A DNA stretch of 64,000 nt from Bacillota bacterium (lineage in GTDB: Bacteria > Bacillota > Clostridia > Lachnospirales > Lachnospiraceae), in contig JAEYPA010000007.1 of the NCBI GenBank assembly GCA_023411225.1, positions 1-64,000 of the forward strand. Direction: 5' to 3'. Made by a program: the position numbers and the translations under genes. The notes under the pieces are model-generated. The model worked only from the letters and a program-made list of their open reading frames with translations. It was not told where the DNA came from and did no database searches. How positions within the stretch are numbered: the stretch's first letter is position 1; every line of letters starts with the position of its first letter. Below are positions 54,101 through 63,853 of the stretch, in pieces.

Positions 54101-55609
54101 ATGTTAACTCATTTAAAATATAAAAGGAAGGACTTGTTCTTTTTACTTGCTATATCGGCTATATTAATGACATTTGGTTCTATGACTTCTATATTGTTTC
54201 CTGTTCATGTAGGAGTAGATCAAAACTGCTTCTTTACGATTGGTAAGAGTGTATTAGATGGTAAAGTACTATATCGAGATATTTATGATCAAAAAGGTCC
54301 TTTGTTATTCTTTATCCATACTTTTGCAGCTATGATTAGTGATAAGAACATGTATGGAGTATATTTACTTCAGATTATTAATTTTGCTGTTATTCTTGGA
54401 TATGTAGGTAAAATCAGTGACCTATTTTTAGATAGAAAATACAACAGGCTAGTAACTTCGGTTACCGGCCTTGTTATAGTTACTGCATTTTGTTATAGCC
54501 GTGGAGATAATGCAGAAGAATTCTGCATGCCATTTCTTTTAATTGCTTTATATCATATGTTATTATATCTTAATAGCAATAAAGAGAAGCTACCGAATAA
54601 GATTTTATTTTTGCATGGTATATTAGCTTCTTGTATTCTTTGGATTAAGTTTACTCTTCTAGGCTATTATATTGGATGGGTATTGGTAGTAGGAATCGCC
54701 ATATGGAAGAGAAAAGGTTTTCTGGAGTGCTTCAAAGCAGCACTTTTCTTCTTGATAGGAATGTTAGCTGGATCTATTCCTTATTTTCTCTATTTTGTAC
54801 TAAATGATTCTGTGGGAGAATTCTTGTACGCATATTTCTATACCAATATTTTTATGTATTCCAGCCAGGTTACCGCTCTTGAAAAAGTAATGTATTTCTT
54901 TACAAATGATATTATGTGGAACCCGGTATTTACTCCTTTGATTTTATGGGGTCTCCTGTATTTTTCACGATCAAAGACGTTGAAGATGAATAATGAAGCC
55001 AAAATTGGATTGCTAGTGACTGCAGTGCTTACGTACTTCTTTGTTTTTATAGGAGGAACTAGATATAAGTATTATTTGCTTATTCTAGGAGTATTTGTGG
55101 TTTTTGGAGTAATTGCAACTGTGAAATCCTTAGAAAGGGTACTTCCTCTAATCTATGAAAAGAGAAGAATTGCTCTTCCTATTTATGCCGCTATCTATGC
55201 AGTGATACTGTTATCTGCTAGTAATTGTGTTACTTATCTTTACAAGCCATTTGATGATTACGTACAAGTGCAATTTGCTGAAGCTATCAATCAGGTAGAG
55301 AATCCGACTTTGCTTAATTACAATTTCCTTGATGGAGGTTTTTATCTGATGGCAGACACCCCTTTGCCTGACACAAAGTTTTTCTGTAGGCAGAATATAC
55401 CTCGAGAGAACTTCCCTGAGATGTATGAGGAGCAGGAAAATATCATAAGAAATCGGGATGTGGATTTCGTTATTGTACGATATGGAAGAAAGAGACCTTT
55501 GGAGGATTTTACTGAATGTCATGAGTTGTTTACTAACTATCAGCAAGTTATGGTAGCTCATGAGGGAATAGATGATTATTACTATGTTTTATACAAAAAG
55601 AGAATATAG
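54101..55609 (+). CDS. GT-C membrane glycosyltransferase (ArnT/PMT-like)
   Basis: This 502-residue protein has ten or more membrane spans. The first extracellular loop has an acidic residue soon after the first span (VGVDQNCFF) and the following YRDIYDQKGPLLFFIH motif, which is the pattern of the ArnT/PMT family (GT39/GT83) that moves sugars from polyprenyl-phosphate donors. The C-terminal part has a soluble domain near the wall side. The ATG follows AAGGTAAGGAC. It stands alone between a terminator and the next promoter. The acceptor, probably a cell-wall polymer or protein, is unknown. Confidence 0.83.
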   Translation: MLTHLKYKRKDLFFLLAISAILMTFGSMTSILFPVHVGVDQNCFFTIGKSVLDGKVLYRDIYDQKGPLLFFIHTFAAMISDKNMYGVYLLQIINFAVILGYVGKISDLFLDRKYNRLVTSVTGLVIVTAFCYSRGDNAEEFCMPFLLIALYHMLLYLNSNKEKLPNKILFLHGILASCILWIKFTLLGYYIGWVLVVGIAIWKRKGFLECFKAALFFLIGMLAGSIPYFLYFVLNDSVGEFLYAYFYTNIFMYSSQVTALEKVMYFFTNDIMWNPVFTPLILWGLLYFSRSKTLKMNNEAKIGLLVTAVLTYFFVFIGGTRYKYYLLILGVFVVFGVIATVKSLERVLPLIYEKRRIALPIYAAIYAVILLSASNCVTYLYKPFDDYVQVQFAEAINQVENPTLLNYNFLDGGFYLMADTPLPDTKFFCRQNIPRENFPEMYEEQENIIRNRDVDFVIVRYGRKRPLEDFTECHELFTNYQQVMVAHEGIDDYYYVLYKKRI

Positions 55610-55659
55610 TCGAAAAGTGGAAAAACTGGGGAATAATTGATGGTGAGTTACAAATCTTG

Positions 55660-55688
55660 TTGAGTTTTTGCTTTTAATGTATTATAAT
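55660..55688 (+). promoter_or_regulatory. Promoter of the GGDEF/EAL gene
   Basis: TTGAGT (55660-55665), a 17-base spacer and a perfect TATAAT (55683-55688), 48 bases before the start codon. Confidence 0.7.
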
Positions 55689-55735
55689 TATTGTTGAATA
55701 TATTAATTTCGATAGGAAGCAGGGGGGTGAGTGTA

Positions 55736-58700
55736 TTGAATCGCAACTGTACCTTAGGGAATTTTTTGGAATTATCAAATTGTTATAAAAGTATTTTTGC
55801 AGGGGCTCTTTTTGACGTTGCATTCTGTCATGATAAAATGGAAGTCCTTAATATTATAGTTAATAATAATGAAATCATCTCTAATTTTCTGGAGGATGCT
55901 TCTGTTTGTGAAGAAATTATGATTTTAAGTCAAGGAATTCAATGGGGAGAAAAAAGTTTCTCCATTGAATATATTACTGAGAGAAGTAATCGTTCAATGA
56001 TGCTTAAAGCTTCTTATACTGAAGAACTTCATCACTCACAATTTCCGATATTTCGCCTGTATATTTATGATGTAACAGATCTAAAGGAAGAGCTAGAAAA
56101 AGAAAGAGAGTCTAGTCTTGAATTTGAGTTATTTGCAGAGAGTTTAGCAATTGGCATACTAAGGCTTGGACTGGAAGAAGGTTATCCGGTTTACTGGTGT
56201 AATGAGAACTTTCATAAGAACTCTGGATATACATCTCAGGAGATGACTAACCTATTTCAAAATCACTATTTAGAGATGGTTCAACCGAGTGATAGGGGAG
56301 AATTCTGTTCTTTAGTTGAAAAGTGTCTAAAATCTGACAAGACGAAAACAGGTAGAATTACTATGTACAATAAGGAGGGAAAACCTCAGTTGTATGAGGT
56401 AAAGGTTTTTCCTGTTAAAGATTCTCGGCAAGAGGATGTAGAGGTTTATTGTGTTCTCACTGTTATGACGGAGGATATGAAGAAAGAGCAGGAGATTAAA
56501 AGCTTTGAGGAACGATATAAGTTGGTTCTTTCCTTTGCAAGTGAGATTGTATTCGAATATGATTTGGAATCGGATGTTGTCCATTATTATGGAGGAGAGG
56601 AAAGCACTTTAAAGCGCCCGGCATGTATCAAAGATTTTTATAAAAAAGTAATTGCGAATTCTCTTCCTAGTGGTAAACTTACAGAGGAAAGTCGTGAAGA
56701 GATTAAACGCATTATTACTATGTTTAAAGTAAATAAACTAGGATCAACGGATGCCTACCTATGTTATCAAATCAGTAGACAGAAATCCCAATGGGTTTAT
56801 CTTGTTGCAAAATGTGTTTTCTCTGAAAATAATGAGGCCTTGATTATTGTTGGTAAACTTAGTGATGTAACTGTACATAAAGAAGTAGAGCAAAAATTAA
56901 TGATTAAGGCGAGCACAGACTATTTGACACAGGTAAGCACTCGAGAATATGCCCAAGAGGAAATACAAAAATATTTGAATAATAAAAATAGTGATATGCT
57001 ATCTGCATTATTTATTATTGATGTAGATAATTTTAAACATATCAATGATGTTTATGGACATTTAGAGGGAGATGCAGCACTAACTAAACTTTGTGATATA
57101 CTTCGTAGAGAATTTAGAGATTCTGACATAATAGGCCGTCTTGGTGGCGATGAATTTATTATTTTTATGAAGGATGTTGCAACAGTATCTGCTATATATA
57201 AAAAAGCGGATACTATCTGTCAAATAGTAAGAGAAAAGATAAATCATGTAACAGTCAGTATAGGACTTAGTCTTTTTACTGGAAATTCTTCCTTTCACGA
57301 ATTATATAAAACTGCAGATATAGCCCTTTACCAGGCTAAAATTAAAGGTAAGAATAAATATGTATGCTACAATGATCTAAGTGATGATATGATGCAACTA
57401 GAGGAAATCACAAGAACTGGAATGAATGTGACCGATTTGTCAGATATATTTGATAAGCAAGAGTTTAGTAGTAACGTTTATAATAACTTTGGTAGAACTA
57501 TTCAGGAATGTTTTGATTATATTTATGCGGTAAACCTTACCCAGGATAAAGTAAGACGGTTCAATGAGCAAGATTATCCAGGAAATGAGCACAATTTTAG
57601 AACTTATCATGAGATGTATGATCATGTTTATCAGGAAATCTTTGATATGGAGGAACAACTTGCTTTTGTTCAAAATTTTTCTTGTGAAAATCTAATAAAA
57701 GCTTTTGATGAAGAAAAATCAGTTCATTGTTATATTCGCATCTTTAACCAAAACCAGGAGTTTCATTGGTACTTTATTGAGGCAGTGTTATATGAAATCA
57801 GTCCTCAGGATGGTATTATTTGTACTATTCTATTAAAAGATGTGCAGAAGAGTCGAAATGATGAAATGCGTAAATATGAAAATAGGACAAAGAGTCATAT
57901 CATACAAAAATTGGAGGATGAGAAGAGTTACGATTCTTTGACAGGACTCTATCAGGCAAACAAATTCTACGAGGTTTCAAAGGAAAAAATAAGTAAAAAT
58001 GTAGGCAAAAAGCATGCGATAATCTTTTTTGATATTGATAATTTCCGCGTAATCAATGATATTTATAGTGAAGAGACTGGAGATCAGATAATCTGCTTTA
58101 TTGCTGAAGTATTGTGTCGAATAGGTATAGAAGATAAAGTGTTCTGTCGCTATTATGCGGACTGCTTTACCCTACTGATTAGTTATGATACAAGAAATGA
58201 CATTATTGATGTAATTAATTGGATTCGTGAAGAATGTGCCAAGACACCATATATTACCACAAGCTTTAAAATGTCTTTCGGCGTTTATCTTGTGTCGGAT
58301 TCAAGTATTCCTATCAGGTTGATGTGTGACTGGGCAAGATTGGCCACGCGACCAATTAAAGGTTTGGCTAATCAATACTTTGCTTTCTATAATGAGGAAT
58401 ACCGTAAGGAACTTGTGGAGACACAGCGAATAGAAGCCGAGATGCACCGTGCATTAGAAAATGATGAGTTCAAGATGTATCTTCAGCCAAAGTATAATCT
58501 CCGCACCAATCAGGTTGTAGGTGCTGAGGCCTTGGTCAGATGGATGCATCCTAAGCAGGGGATTATTTATCCCAATAAATTTATAAAATTATTTGAGAAG
58601 AATGGATTTATCCTACAGTTAGATGAATATATATGGGAGCAGGCATGTAAGGAGTTAAGAAAATGGTTAGATATGGGCATTGCATACCCTATTTCAGTTA

Positions 58701-59203
58701 ACATTTCTAGACTTCATACTTATGATCCATCTCTTGTACAGAAATTATTAAGCTTGACTAATAAGTATGGGATACCAGTTTGGTTGTTGGAACTGGAGTT
58801 TACCGAAGGACTCTTTATGGAAAATGTCCATATGCTGTATGGATTAATGTATGAGCTGAAGAAAAATGGATTTGTTCTTCAAATGGATGACTTTGGAAGT
58901 GGCTATTCTTCTCTTAATATGCTAAAATCAGTTCCGATTGATGTAATTAAGTTAGATAAGGCATTTTTTGAAGACATTAGTGGGAATGAACGAGGAAAGA
59001 TCATCATAGAGGACTCCATTAAAATGATCCATAATTTGAAGTTAGAAGTTATGGCTGAAGGAATTGAAACTAAGGAGCATGTTGATTTTTTAAATAAGTG
59101 CAATTGCATTATTGGTCAGGGCTACTATTATGCTAAGCCAATGCCTTTGGAGGATTTTGATAGAAGATTGCTACAATCGATAGATGCAAAAAGCGAGGTT
59201 TAA
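55736..59203 (+). CDS. PAS-GGDEF-PAS-GGDEF-EAL cyclic-di-GMP protein
   Basis: This 1155-residue cytosolic protein has PAS-like sensory domains (about residues 125-235 and 250-370), a first GGDEF domain with an intact GGDEF at 470-474, another sensory region (about 580-710), a second GGDEF-like domain whose motif is YYADCF at 806-811, and a C-terminal EAL domain. The EAL domain keeps EAL (931-933), an Asn in SVNIS, Glu in ELEFTEG, DDFGSGYSS, IKLDK and a late Glu in AEGIE, so it is probably an active phosphodiesterase. The protein could thus make and break c-di-GMP. The start is TTG 55736 after GGGGGGTGAG; a longer frame has no good ribosome binding site. metF follows two bases after the stop. 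Confidence 0.93.
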   Translation: MNRNCTLGNFLELSNCYKSIFAGALFDVAFCHDKMEVLNIIVNNNEIISNFLEDASVCEEIMILSQGIQWGEKSFSIEYITERSNRSMMLKASYTEELHHSQFPIFRLYIYDVTDLKEELEKERESSLEFELFAESLAIGILRLGLEEGYPVYWCNENFHKNSGYTSQEMTNLFQNHYLEMVQPSDRGEFCSLVEKCLKSDKTKTGRITMYNKEGKPQLYEVKVFPVKDSRQEDVEVYCVLTVMTEDMKKEQEIKSFEERYKLVLSFASEIVFEYDLESDVVHYYGGEESTLKRPACIKDFYKKVIANSLPSGKLTEESREEIKRIITMFKVNKLGSTDAYLCYQISRQKSQWVYLVAKCVFSENNEALIIVGKLSDVTVHKEVEQKLMIKASTDYLTQVSTREYAQEEIQKYLNNKNSDMLSALFIIDVDNFKHINDVYGHLEGDAALTKLCDILRREFRDSDIIGRLGGDEFIIFMKDVATVSAIYKKADTICQIVREKINHVTVSIGLSLFTGNSSFHELYKTADIALYQAKIKGKNKYVCYNDLSDDMMQLEEITRTGMNVTDLSDIFDKQEFSSNVYNNFGRTIQECFDYIYAVNLTQDKVRRFNEQDYPGNEHNFRTYHEMYDHVYQEIFDMEEQLAFVQNFSCENLIKAFDEEKSVHCYIRIFNQNQEFHWYFIEAVLYEISPQDGIICTILLKDVQKSRNDEMRKYENRTKSHIIQKLEDEKSYDSLTGLYQANKFYEVSKEKISKNVGKKHAIIFFDIDNFRVINDIYSEETGDQIICFIAEVLCRIGIEDKVFCRYYADCFTLLISYDTRNDIIDVINWIREECAKTPYITTSFKMSFGVYLVSDSSIPIRLMCDWARLATRPIKGLANQYFAFYNEEYRKELVETQRIEAEMHRALENDEFKMYLQPKYNLRTNQVVGAEALVRWMHPKQGIIYPNKFIKLFEKNGFILQLDEYIWEQACKELRKWLDMGIAYPISVNISRLHTYDPSLVQKLLSLTNKYGIPVWLLELEFTEGLFMENVHMLYGLMYELKKNGFVLQMDDFGSGYSSLNMLKSVPIDVIKLDKAFFEDISGNERGKIIIEDSIKMIHNLKLEVMAEGIETKEHVDFLNKCNCIIGQGYYYAKPMPLEDFDRRLLQSIDAKSEV

Positions 59204-59205
59204 AA

Positions 59206-60069
59206 ATGAAAATTCGTGATATAGTAGGACGGGGAAAACCAACACTGTCTTTTGAAGTGTTTCCACCGAAAACAAACAGTGATTATGAGAAAGTTAGGGT
59301 GGCTACGGAAGAGATAGCAAAGCTTAAGCCTTCTTTTATGAGTGTAACTTATGGTGCCGGAGGTGGGACAAGTGCTCATACCGTAAGTATTGCCAACAAT
59401 ATAAAGAACCAATTTGGAGTTACACCGCTGGCTCATTTGACCTGCGTATCATCTTCAAAAGAGGATATTCAAAAACAATTGGAACTTCTTAAACACCAAG
59501 GGATTGACAACATTCTGGCTTTACGTGGTGATAAACCCAAGGATATAAATGAGGTAGCTGAGGGTGGATACCAGTATGCAAATGAGCTAGTAACTGCAAT
59601 TAAGAACTATTCTGACTTTTGTATAGGCGCTGCATGTTATCCGGAAGGACACGTGGAGGCTAAGACCATAGAAGAAGACATTCAATACTTAAGGCAGAAG
59701 GTGGAGGCAGGGTGCGATTTCTTGACTACACAAATGTTTTTTGACAACAATATACTATATAAGTATTTATACAGAATTCGAGAAAAGGGAATTACGATTC
59801 CGGTCATCGCAGGAATTATGCCTGTTACTAACGGAAACCAGATTAGAAGGATATGTGAACTTTCTGGGACATATCTTCCAAGTCGTTTTAAGGCTATTGT
59901 TCAAAAATTTGGGGATAATGGAGCGGCTATGAAACAGGCTGGAATCGCCTATGCGACAGAGCAAATTATTGATCTATTAGCTAATGGCGTCAATGCAATC
60001 CATGTTTACTCAATGAATAAACCAGAGGTTGCTAAAGCAATACAGGATAATCTAAGTGAGATTATGTAG
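59206..60069 (+). CDS. metF: Methylenetetrahydrofolate reductase
   Basis: This 287-residue flavoenzyme reduces 5,10-methylene- to 5-methyl-tetrahydrofolate for methionine synthesis or one-carbon flow. Typical motifs are SFEVFPPKT at the N-terminus, VTYGAGGG, LALRGDKPKD, and YPEGHVEA, with TTQMFFD near residue 180. The fold is complete with no C-terminal extension. It begins two bases after the GGDEF/EAL gene, behind GCGAGG, so it is co-transcribed with it; no methionine-synthase gene is near. A terminator begins at its stop codon. Confidence 0.96.
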   Translation: MKIRDIVGRGKPTLSFEVFPPKTNSDYEKVRVATEEIAKLKPSFMSVTYGAGGGTSAHTVSIANNIKNQFGVTPLAHLTCVSSSKEDIQKQLELLKHQGIDNILALRGDKPKDINEVAEGGYQYANELVTAIKNYSDFCIGAACYPEGHVEAKTIEEDIQYLRQKVEAGCDFLTTQMFFDNNILYKYLYRIREKGITIPVIAGIMPVTNGNQIRRICELSGTYLPSRFKAIVQKFGDNGAAMKQAGIAYATEQIIDLLANGVNAIHVYSMNKPEVAKAIQDNLSEIM

Positions 60070-60099
60070 CAAGGATATCTGTATCCTTGCTATATTTTT
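60068..60099 (+). terminator. Terminator of metF
   Basis: AGCAAGGATA pairs perfectly with TATCCTTGCT across TCTG, then ATATTTTTG. The stem starts inside the TAG stop codon. Confidence 0.92.
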
Positions 60100-60105
60100 G
60101 GAATC

Positions 60106-60389
60106 TTATTCTGTCTTTATTTGTAGGAATATCATCTGATACTTTTTTCCATAATCCATGATTGCATAATTCAACAAATCAAAGTATTCTTTTTCTAGCA
60201 GGTTGGCAAAGAAATCATATACAACCAAAAAAGTTCTTTTTTGCTATCTACATAATGGAGCATGAGAGCTTTAGAAATACCGGCTTCTTTCGCTATTACA
60301 TTCGTTGAAGCCTTATCATACCCCTGTGATGAAAACTCCTTTAATGCAGTATTTAGAATTGTGTCTCTCCTTTTAAGAGGGCAGAGCAT
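60106..60389 (-). pseudogene. Frameshifted and truncated TetR-family regulator
   Basis: The - strand frame starts at ATG 60389 behind AGGAGGGAAT and encodes the normal helix-turn-helix of a TetR regulator (STNVIAKEAGISKALMLHYVDSKKELF). After about 54 residues it enters a run of six T, then reads a short tail and stops at 60195. Reading one frame back after the T run continues with YDFFANLLEKEYFDLLNYA, as expected of a TetR protein, to a stop at 60106. So one T seems to be missing from a run of seven. Even with the frame restored, the protein would be only about 95 residues, half a normal TetR, so the 3' end is lost too. Confidence 0.78.
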
Positions 60390-60465
60390 ATAATTCCCTC
60401 CTATGTTTAATATAGAATTTACCTAATAGGTCAATAGTATAATAGGATGACAGATGCTTCATACA

Positions 60466-60517
60466 AAAAGGATGGGTAATTCGCTTAGATAAACATGCGA
60501 TTACCCATCCTTCTTTT
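60466..60517. terminator. Two-way terminator between tetR remnant and nhaC
   Basis: GGATGGGTAATTCGC pairs with GCGATTACCCATCC with one bulge. A run of five T on the - strand side suits the end of nhaC; CTTCTTTT on the + side would serve the other direction. Confidence 0.8.
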
Positions 60518-60519
60518 AG

Positions 60520-60596
60520 GGTGGAGAATTAATTGCCCGTTGCAAGGCCCCTCAGGTGGAGAGTTTTGTAAGCAAAACTCTTAGTTCTTAGGGATT
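60520..60596. repeat. GC-richer patch with a direct repeat and a hairpin
   Basis: GGTGGAGA occurs at 60520-60527 and 60555-60562, 35 bases apart, and AGAGTTTTG (60560-60568) pairs with CAAAACTCT (60573-60581). It has no T run and is not a clear terminator. Its origin is unknown. Confidence 0.4.
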
Positions 60597-62099
60597 CTAT
60601 AGCCCTTTCTTTTCTTTGTTGTGATATACAATATAAAAGGTAAGCATCATAGCCATCATGGCAATAAAGCCTGCAATGAGACCAATTAAGCCACTGTTAA
60701 ATAAACCGGCAAATAAGAAACCAATTAAACAGCATCCAGCTACACTAAGAGCATATGGCAACTGGGTAGAGACATGCTCAATATGGTTACATTGGGCTCC
60801 TGCTGATGCTAAAATAGTTGTATCAGAGATTGGAGATACGTGATCTCCACATACAGCTCCTGCAAGAATTGCTGCTACGCCGATTACTAACATACCGTAT
60901 TCAGCAATTGGATCATATACAGTAGTAGCCACAGGAATTAGGATTGCAAAGGTTCCCCAGGAGGTACCTGTGGAGAAGGCAAGTCCTAACGAGATTAAGA
61001 AGAATACCGCAGGAACAAGGACCTTTACACGGTCAACATACATAATGTTATTTTGTACAAAGCCTCTTAAATCCAAATGGTCTCCGTCACAGATAGCGGA
61101 TAAGGTCCAAGCTAGACATAGAATTAAAATGGCTGGTGTCATAGCCTTAAAACCTTCTGTAAAACTATCGCAAAACTGTTGAAAGTTAATGGTTCTTCTA
61201 ATTAGATACATCATAAAAATAAAGAAAATTGTAAATAGAGAGCCAAGTACAAGACTTCTTGCCGAAGAACAGTTCGCAAATGCATCTATGATGCTGGCAC
61301 CTTTAAATAAGCCACCAGATTGAAGCATAAAAAAGATACAGGAAATGATTAAAACAAGAATTGGAAGGACAAGGTCAATTACAGTACCTTTTCCAACAAT
61401 TTTAATCTCGTCATGTTCAAGTGCAACATCTTTATTCTCGCCTTTCTTCTCAATTTTTTTCATAGAAAAGAAGTCCATATTACAAATTACTAGAAATAGC
61501 ATAAAAATTATTGTAAAAATTGCATATAAATTAAATGGGATAGTGTCTAAAAATAACTGGAAACCATTTATTTTACTACCCTCAGGTAAGGAAGAACTAA
61601 CAGCAGCTGCCCAACTGGAGATAGGAGCAATGATACATATAGGTGCTGCAGTGGCGTCAATAATATAAGCCAATTTGGCTCTTGTAATATTATGTTTGTC
61701 TGTCACAGGACGCATAACAGTACCAACTGTCAAACAGTTAAAATAGTCGTCTACAAAGATAAGAGCACCTAAAGCTGAAGTAGACAGCAAAGCGCCTCGT
61801 CTGGATTTGATGACACGGGAAGCCCAGTCACCATAGGCGCGAGAAGCCCCAGATTTGCTAATTAACGCTACAATAATTCCTAATAATACGAGGAATATCA
61901 GGATATCTACATTGCCTCCAATCTTTGAACTCATGGCATCAAAAGTTACATTTAATGCACCAATTGGATGTGTGATTCCAGTCAAGAGAAGAGCACCAGA
62001 TACTATACCAACCATTAAGGAAAGGTAAACTTCTTTGGTTAGTAAAGCTAGCACAATAGCAATGACTGGTGGGAGTATAGCCCAGATAGTTGCTTGCAT
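60597..62099 (-). CDS. NhaC-family Na+/H+ antiporter
   Basis: This 500-residue membrane protein has about a dozen spans and the NhaC-family motifs, for example VDDYFNCLTVGTVMRPVTDKH and GTSWGTFAILIPVA, and SPISDTTILASAGAQCNHIEHV near residue 430. NhaC-type antiporters exchange Na+ (or coupled organic ions, such as malate/lactate) for protons. The ATG is at 62099, behind AGAAAGGAT on the - strand. It is alone in its unit. Confidence 0.92.
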   Translation of the reverse strand: MQATIWAILPPVIAIVLALLTKEVYLSLMVGIVSGALLLTGITHPIGALNVTFDAMSSKIGGNVDILIFLVLLGIIVALISKSGASRAYGDWASRVIKSRRGALLSTSALGALIFVDDYFNCLTVGTVMRPVTDKHNITRAKLAYIIDATAAPICIIAPISSWAAAVSSSLPEGSKINGFQLFLDTIPFNLYAIFTIIFMLFLVICNMDFFSMKKIEKKGENKDVALEHDEIKIVGKGTVIDLVLPILVLIISCIFFMLQSGGLFKGASIIDAFANCSSARSLVLGSLFTIFFIFMMYLIRRTINFQQFCDSFTEGFKAMTPAILILCLAWTLSAICDGDHLDLRGFVQNNIMYVDRVKVLVPAVFFLISLGLAFSTGTSWGTFAILIPVATTVYDPIAEYGMLVIGVAAILAGAVCGDHVSPISDTTILASAGAQCNHIEHVSTQLPYALSVAGCCLIGFLFAGLFNSGLIGLIAGFIAMMAMMLTFYIVYHNKEKKGL

Positions 62100-62133
62100 A
62101 AGATTTTATCCTTTCTTGTACTTTATTTATTTG

Positions 62134-62167
62134 TAGAACGTAGAAATTTATTCATTTCTATGTGTTC
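62134..62167 (-). other. Leader hairpin before nhaC
   Basis: In the nhaC 5' leader, AGAAC and TAGAAAT pair with ATTTCTA and GTTCT across short mismatches and an AT loop. There is no T run; it does not match a riboswitch known to me. Confidence 0.4.
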
Positions 62168-62189
62168 TTAACAACTTTTTCACACATCA

Positions 62190-62218
62190 ATTCTACAATA
62201 AATCGACATAATAATCAA
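62190..62218 (-). promoter_or_regulatory. Promoter of nhaC
   Basis: On the - strand, TTGATT (62218-62213) and TAGAAT (62195-62190) are 17 bases apart. The leader before the ATG would be about 84 bases. Confidence 0.6.
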
Positions 62219-62310
62219 TTTAATTTATAAATATACATAATATAACATACGATGATGAGATTTCGACAGATATGAGTATTTATTTTAATAATCTTTTAAG
62301 ATTTGTGTCA

Positions 62311-62339
62311 TTGACAACTTCTCATTGGAACACTAATAT
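62311..62339 (+). promoter_or_regulatory. Promoter of the zinc-ribbon membrane protein
   Basis: TTGACA (62311-62316), a 17-base spacer and TAATAT (62334-62339), 41 bases before the ATG. A short repeat ACTAAGTAACACTTAG lies after the -10 box. Confidence 0.8.
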
Positions 62340-62380
62340 ACTAAGTAACACTTAGAATATTAGTAGAAAGAGGTATTCGT

Positions 62381-62878
62381 ATGAGATTAATGGATCGTTT
62401 TCGTCAATGGATGATAGGTAGATATGGTTCTGATCAGCTAAATGTTGCATTATTGGTGATATATCTTATCTTAAGTGTTATATTGCCCTTAAGTGGCTCT
62501 GTAATTGTATTGGCCTTAAGTTATGTAGTGTTTGTGCTGATCTTCTATCGTATGTTCTCTAGAAATATAGCAAAGCGTACTGCCGAAAATCAAAGGTTTT
62601 TAAAGATATGGGAACCAATTCGAAGAAAACTGCCGGGTAAGAAAAATAGTAATAGGTCAGGTTACTATGGTCAGAATCCATATAATAACCCATATGGGAG
62701 CCCTTATGGGGCTACTAGTCAGAAAAAGAAAAAATCACATGGAAAACCAAAAACCGATAAAAATCATAAGGTATTTCAGTGTGGAAAGTGCGGACAGATG
62801 ATTCGAGTACCTAAGGGAAAAGGGAAAATTGCCATTACTTGTCCGAATTGTAAACAGGAGTTCATAAAAAGAACATAA
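62381..62878 (+). CDS. Membrane protein with C-terminal zinc ribbon
   Basis: This 165-residue protein has two N-terminal membrane spans (about residues 20-35 and 41-58), a Gly/Tyr/Asn/Pro-rich linker with NPYNNPYGSPYG, a Lys-rich stretch and a C-terminal four-Cys zinc ribbon (CGKCGQ and CPNCKQ). The membrane-bound ribbon points to a cytosolic docking site. The family is not named to my knowledge. It lies upstream of a DUF5685 and a J-domain gene in the same direction, with a 114-base gap to the former. Ribosome binding site AAAGAGGT. Confidence 0.75.
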   Translation: MRLMDRFRQWMIGRYGSDQLNVALLVIYLILSVILPLSGSVIVLALSYVVFVLIFYRMFSRNIAKRTAENQRFLKIWEPIRRKLPGKKNSNRSGYYGQNPYNNPYGSPYGATSQKKKKSHGKPKTDKNHKVFQCGKCGQMIRVPKGKGKIAITCPNCKQEFIKRT

Positions 62879-62992
62879 AAAGAGGTGTTATCTCTAGCTG
62901 TTTAATGGTATAATGCCAATGTATAGGATTGTATTCTCCCATATTTGTGATAGAAGATTTATACAACAGGAAAAGTAAGATATGGAGGCCTT

Positions 62993-63853
62993 ATGTTTGG
63001 CTATGTTATGATAAATAAACCGGAGTTAAAAATTAAAGAGTATGAGAGATATCATGCTTATTATTGTGGGCTGTGTCGCACTTTAAAAAAGGAATATGGA
63101 ATGTTTGGTCAGTTTACCCTGACCTATGACATGACTTTTTTAATCGTTTTGTTAACTGCCTTATACGAAGAGCAACCTAATCATGAGAAACATCATTGTA
63201 TGGTACATCCGGTAAAGAAGCATTCTATGCTTCATAATGACATTACCTCTTATGCAGCTGCTATGAATATGGCATTGTCTTACCATCATTTTCGTGATGA
63301 TTGGGAGGATGAGAGAAGCATTAAGGGACTGTCCGGAGCAAAGTTTGTGAAATGTAGATATAAGAGGATTGAGAAGAAGTATCCCCGCCAAGTAGACGTA
63401 ATCAAACGGACACTTAAGGAACTAAACCAATTGGAAAAGGCGAAGGAAACCAATTTGGATTATGTAGCAAGACCATTTGGAGAACTGATGGCAGAACTTT
63501 TTATATATAAGGAAGACCAGTGGCAGGAAGATTTACGCAATCTGGGTTTTTATTTAGGGAAATTCATCTACATTATGGATGCTTACGAGGATTTAGAGGA
63601 AGACTTGAAGAAAGGAAGTTATAATCCTTTCATTGAGACGGACAAGGAAAAGCTTTTTGAAGAAATAGGCCACATTTTAACGATGATGATGGCAGAAGCA
63701 ACGAAAGCATTTGAAAAGCTTCCTATTGTGGTGCAACCGGAAGTAGATATTTTAAGAAATATATTGTATGCTGGCGTGTGGTGTAAGTACGATAAACTTC
63801 GTCAGAAATGTATAGAAGAAAGGAACATGACCGATGATAACAGATCCATATAA
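62993..63853 (+). CDS. DUF5685-family protein
   Basis: This 286-residue cytosolic protein has the Cys-rich N-terminal signature [20 protein letters not shown] followed by [14 protein letters not shown], with a Cys-x2-Cys pair and a later HHC motif, and a helical body rich in acidic and aromatic residues. It fits DUF5685, a clostridial family without known function. The ATG follows ATATGGAGG. Its 3' end overlaps the next gene, a J-domain protein, by 20 bases, so the two are translationally coupled. Confidence 0.82.
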   Translation: MFGYVMINKPELKIKEYERYHAYYCGLCRTLKKEYGMFGQFTLTYDMTFLIVLLTALYEEQPNHEKHHCMVHPVKKHSMLHNDITSYAAAMNMALSYHHFRDDWEDERSIKGLSGAKFVKCRYKRIEKKYPRQVDVIKRTLKELNQLEKAKETNLDYVARPFGELMAELFIYKEDQWQEDLRNLGFYLGKFIYIMDAYEDLEEDLKKGSYNPFIETDKEKLFEEIGHILTMMMAEATKAFEKLPIVVQPEVDILRNILYAGVWCKYDKLRQKCIEERNMTDDNRSI

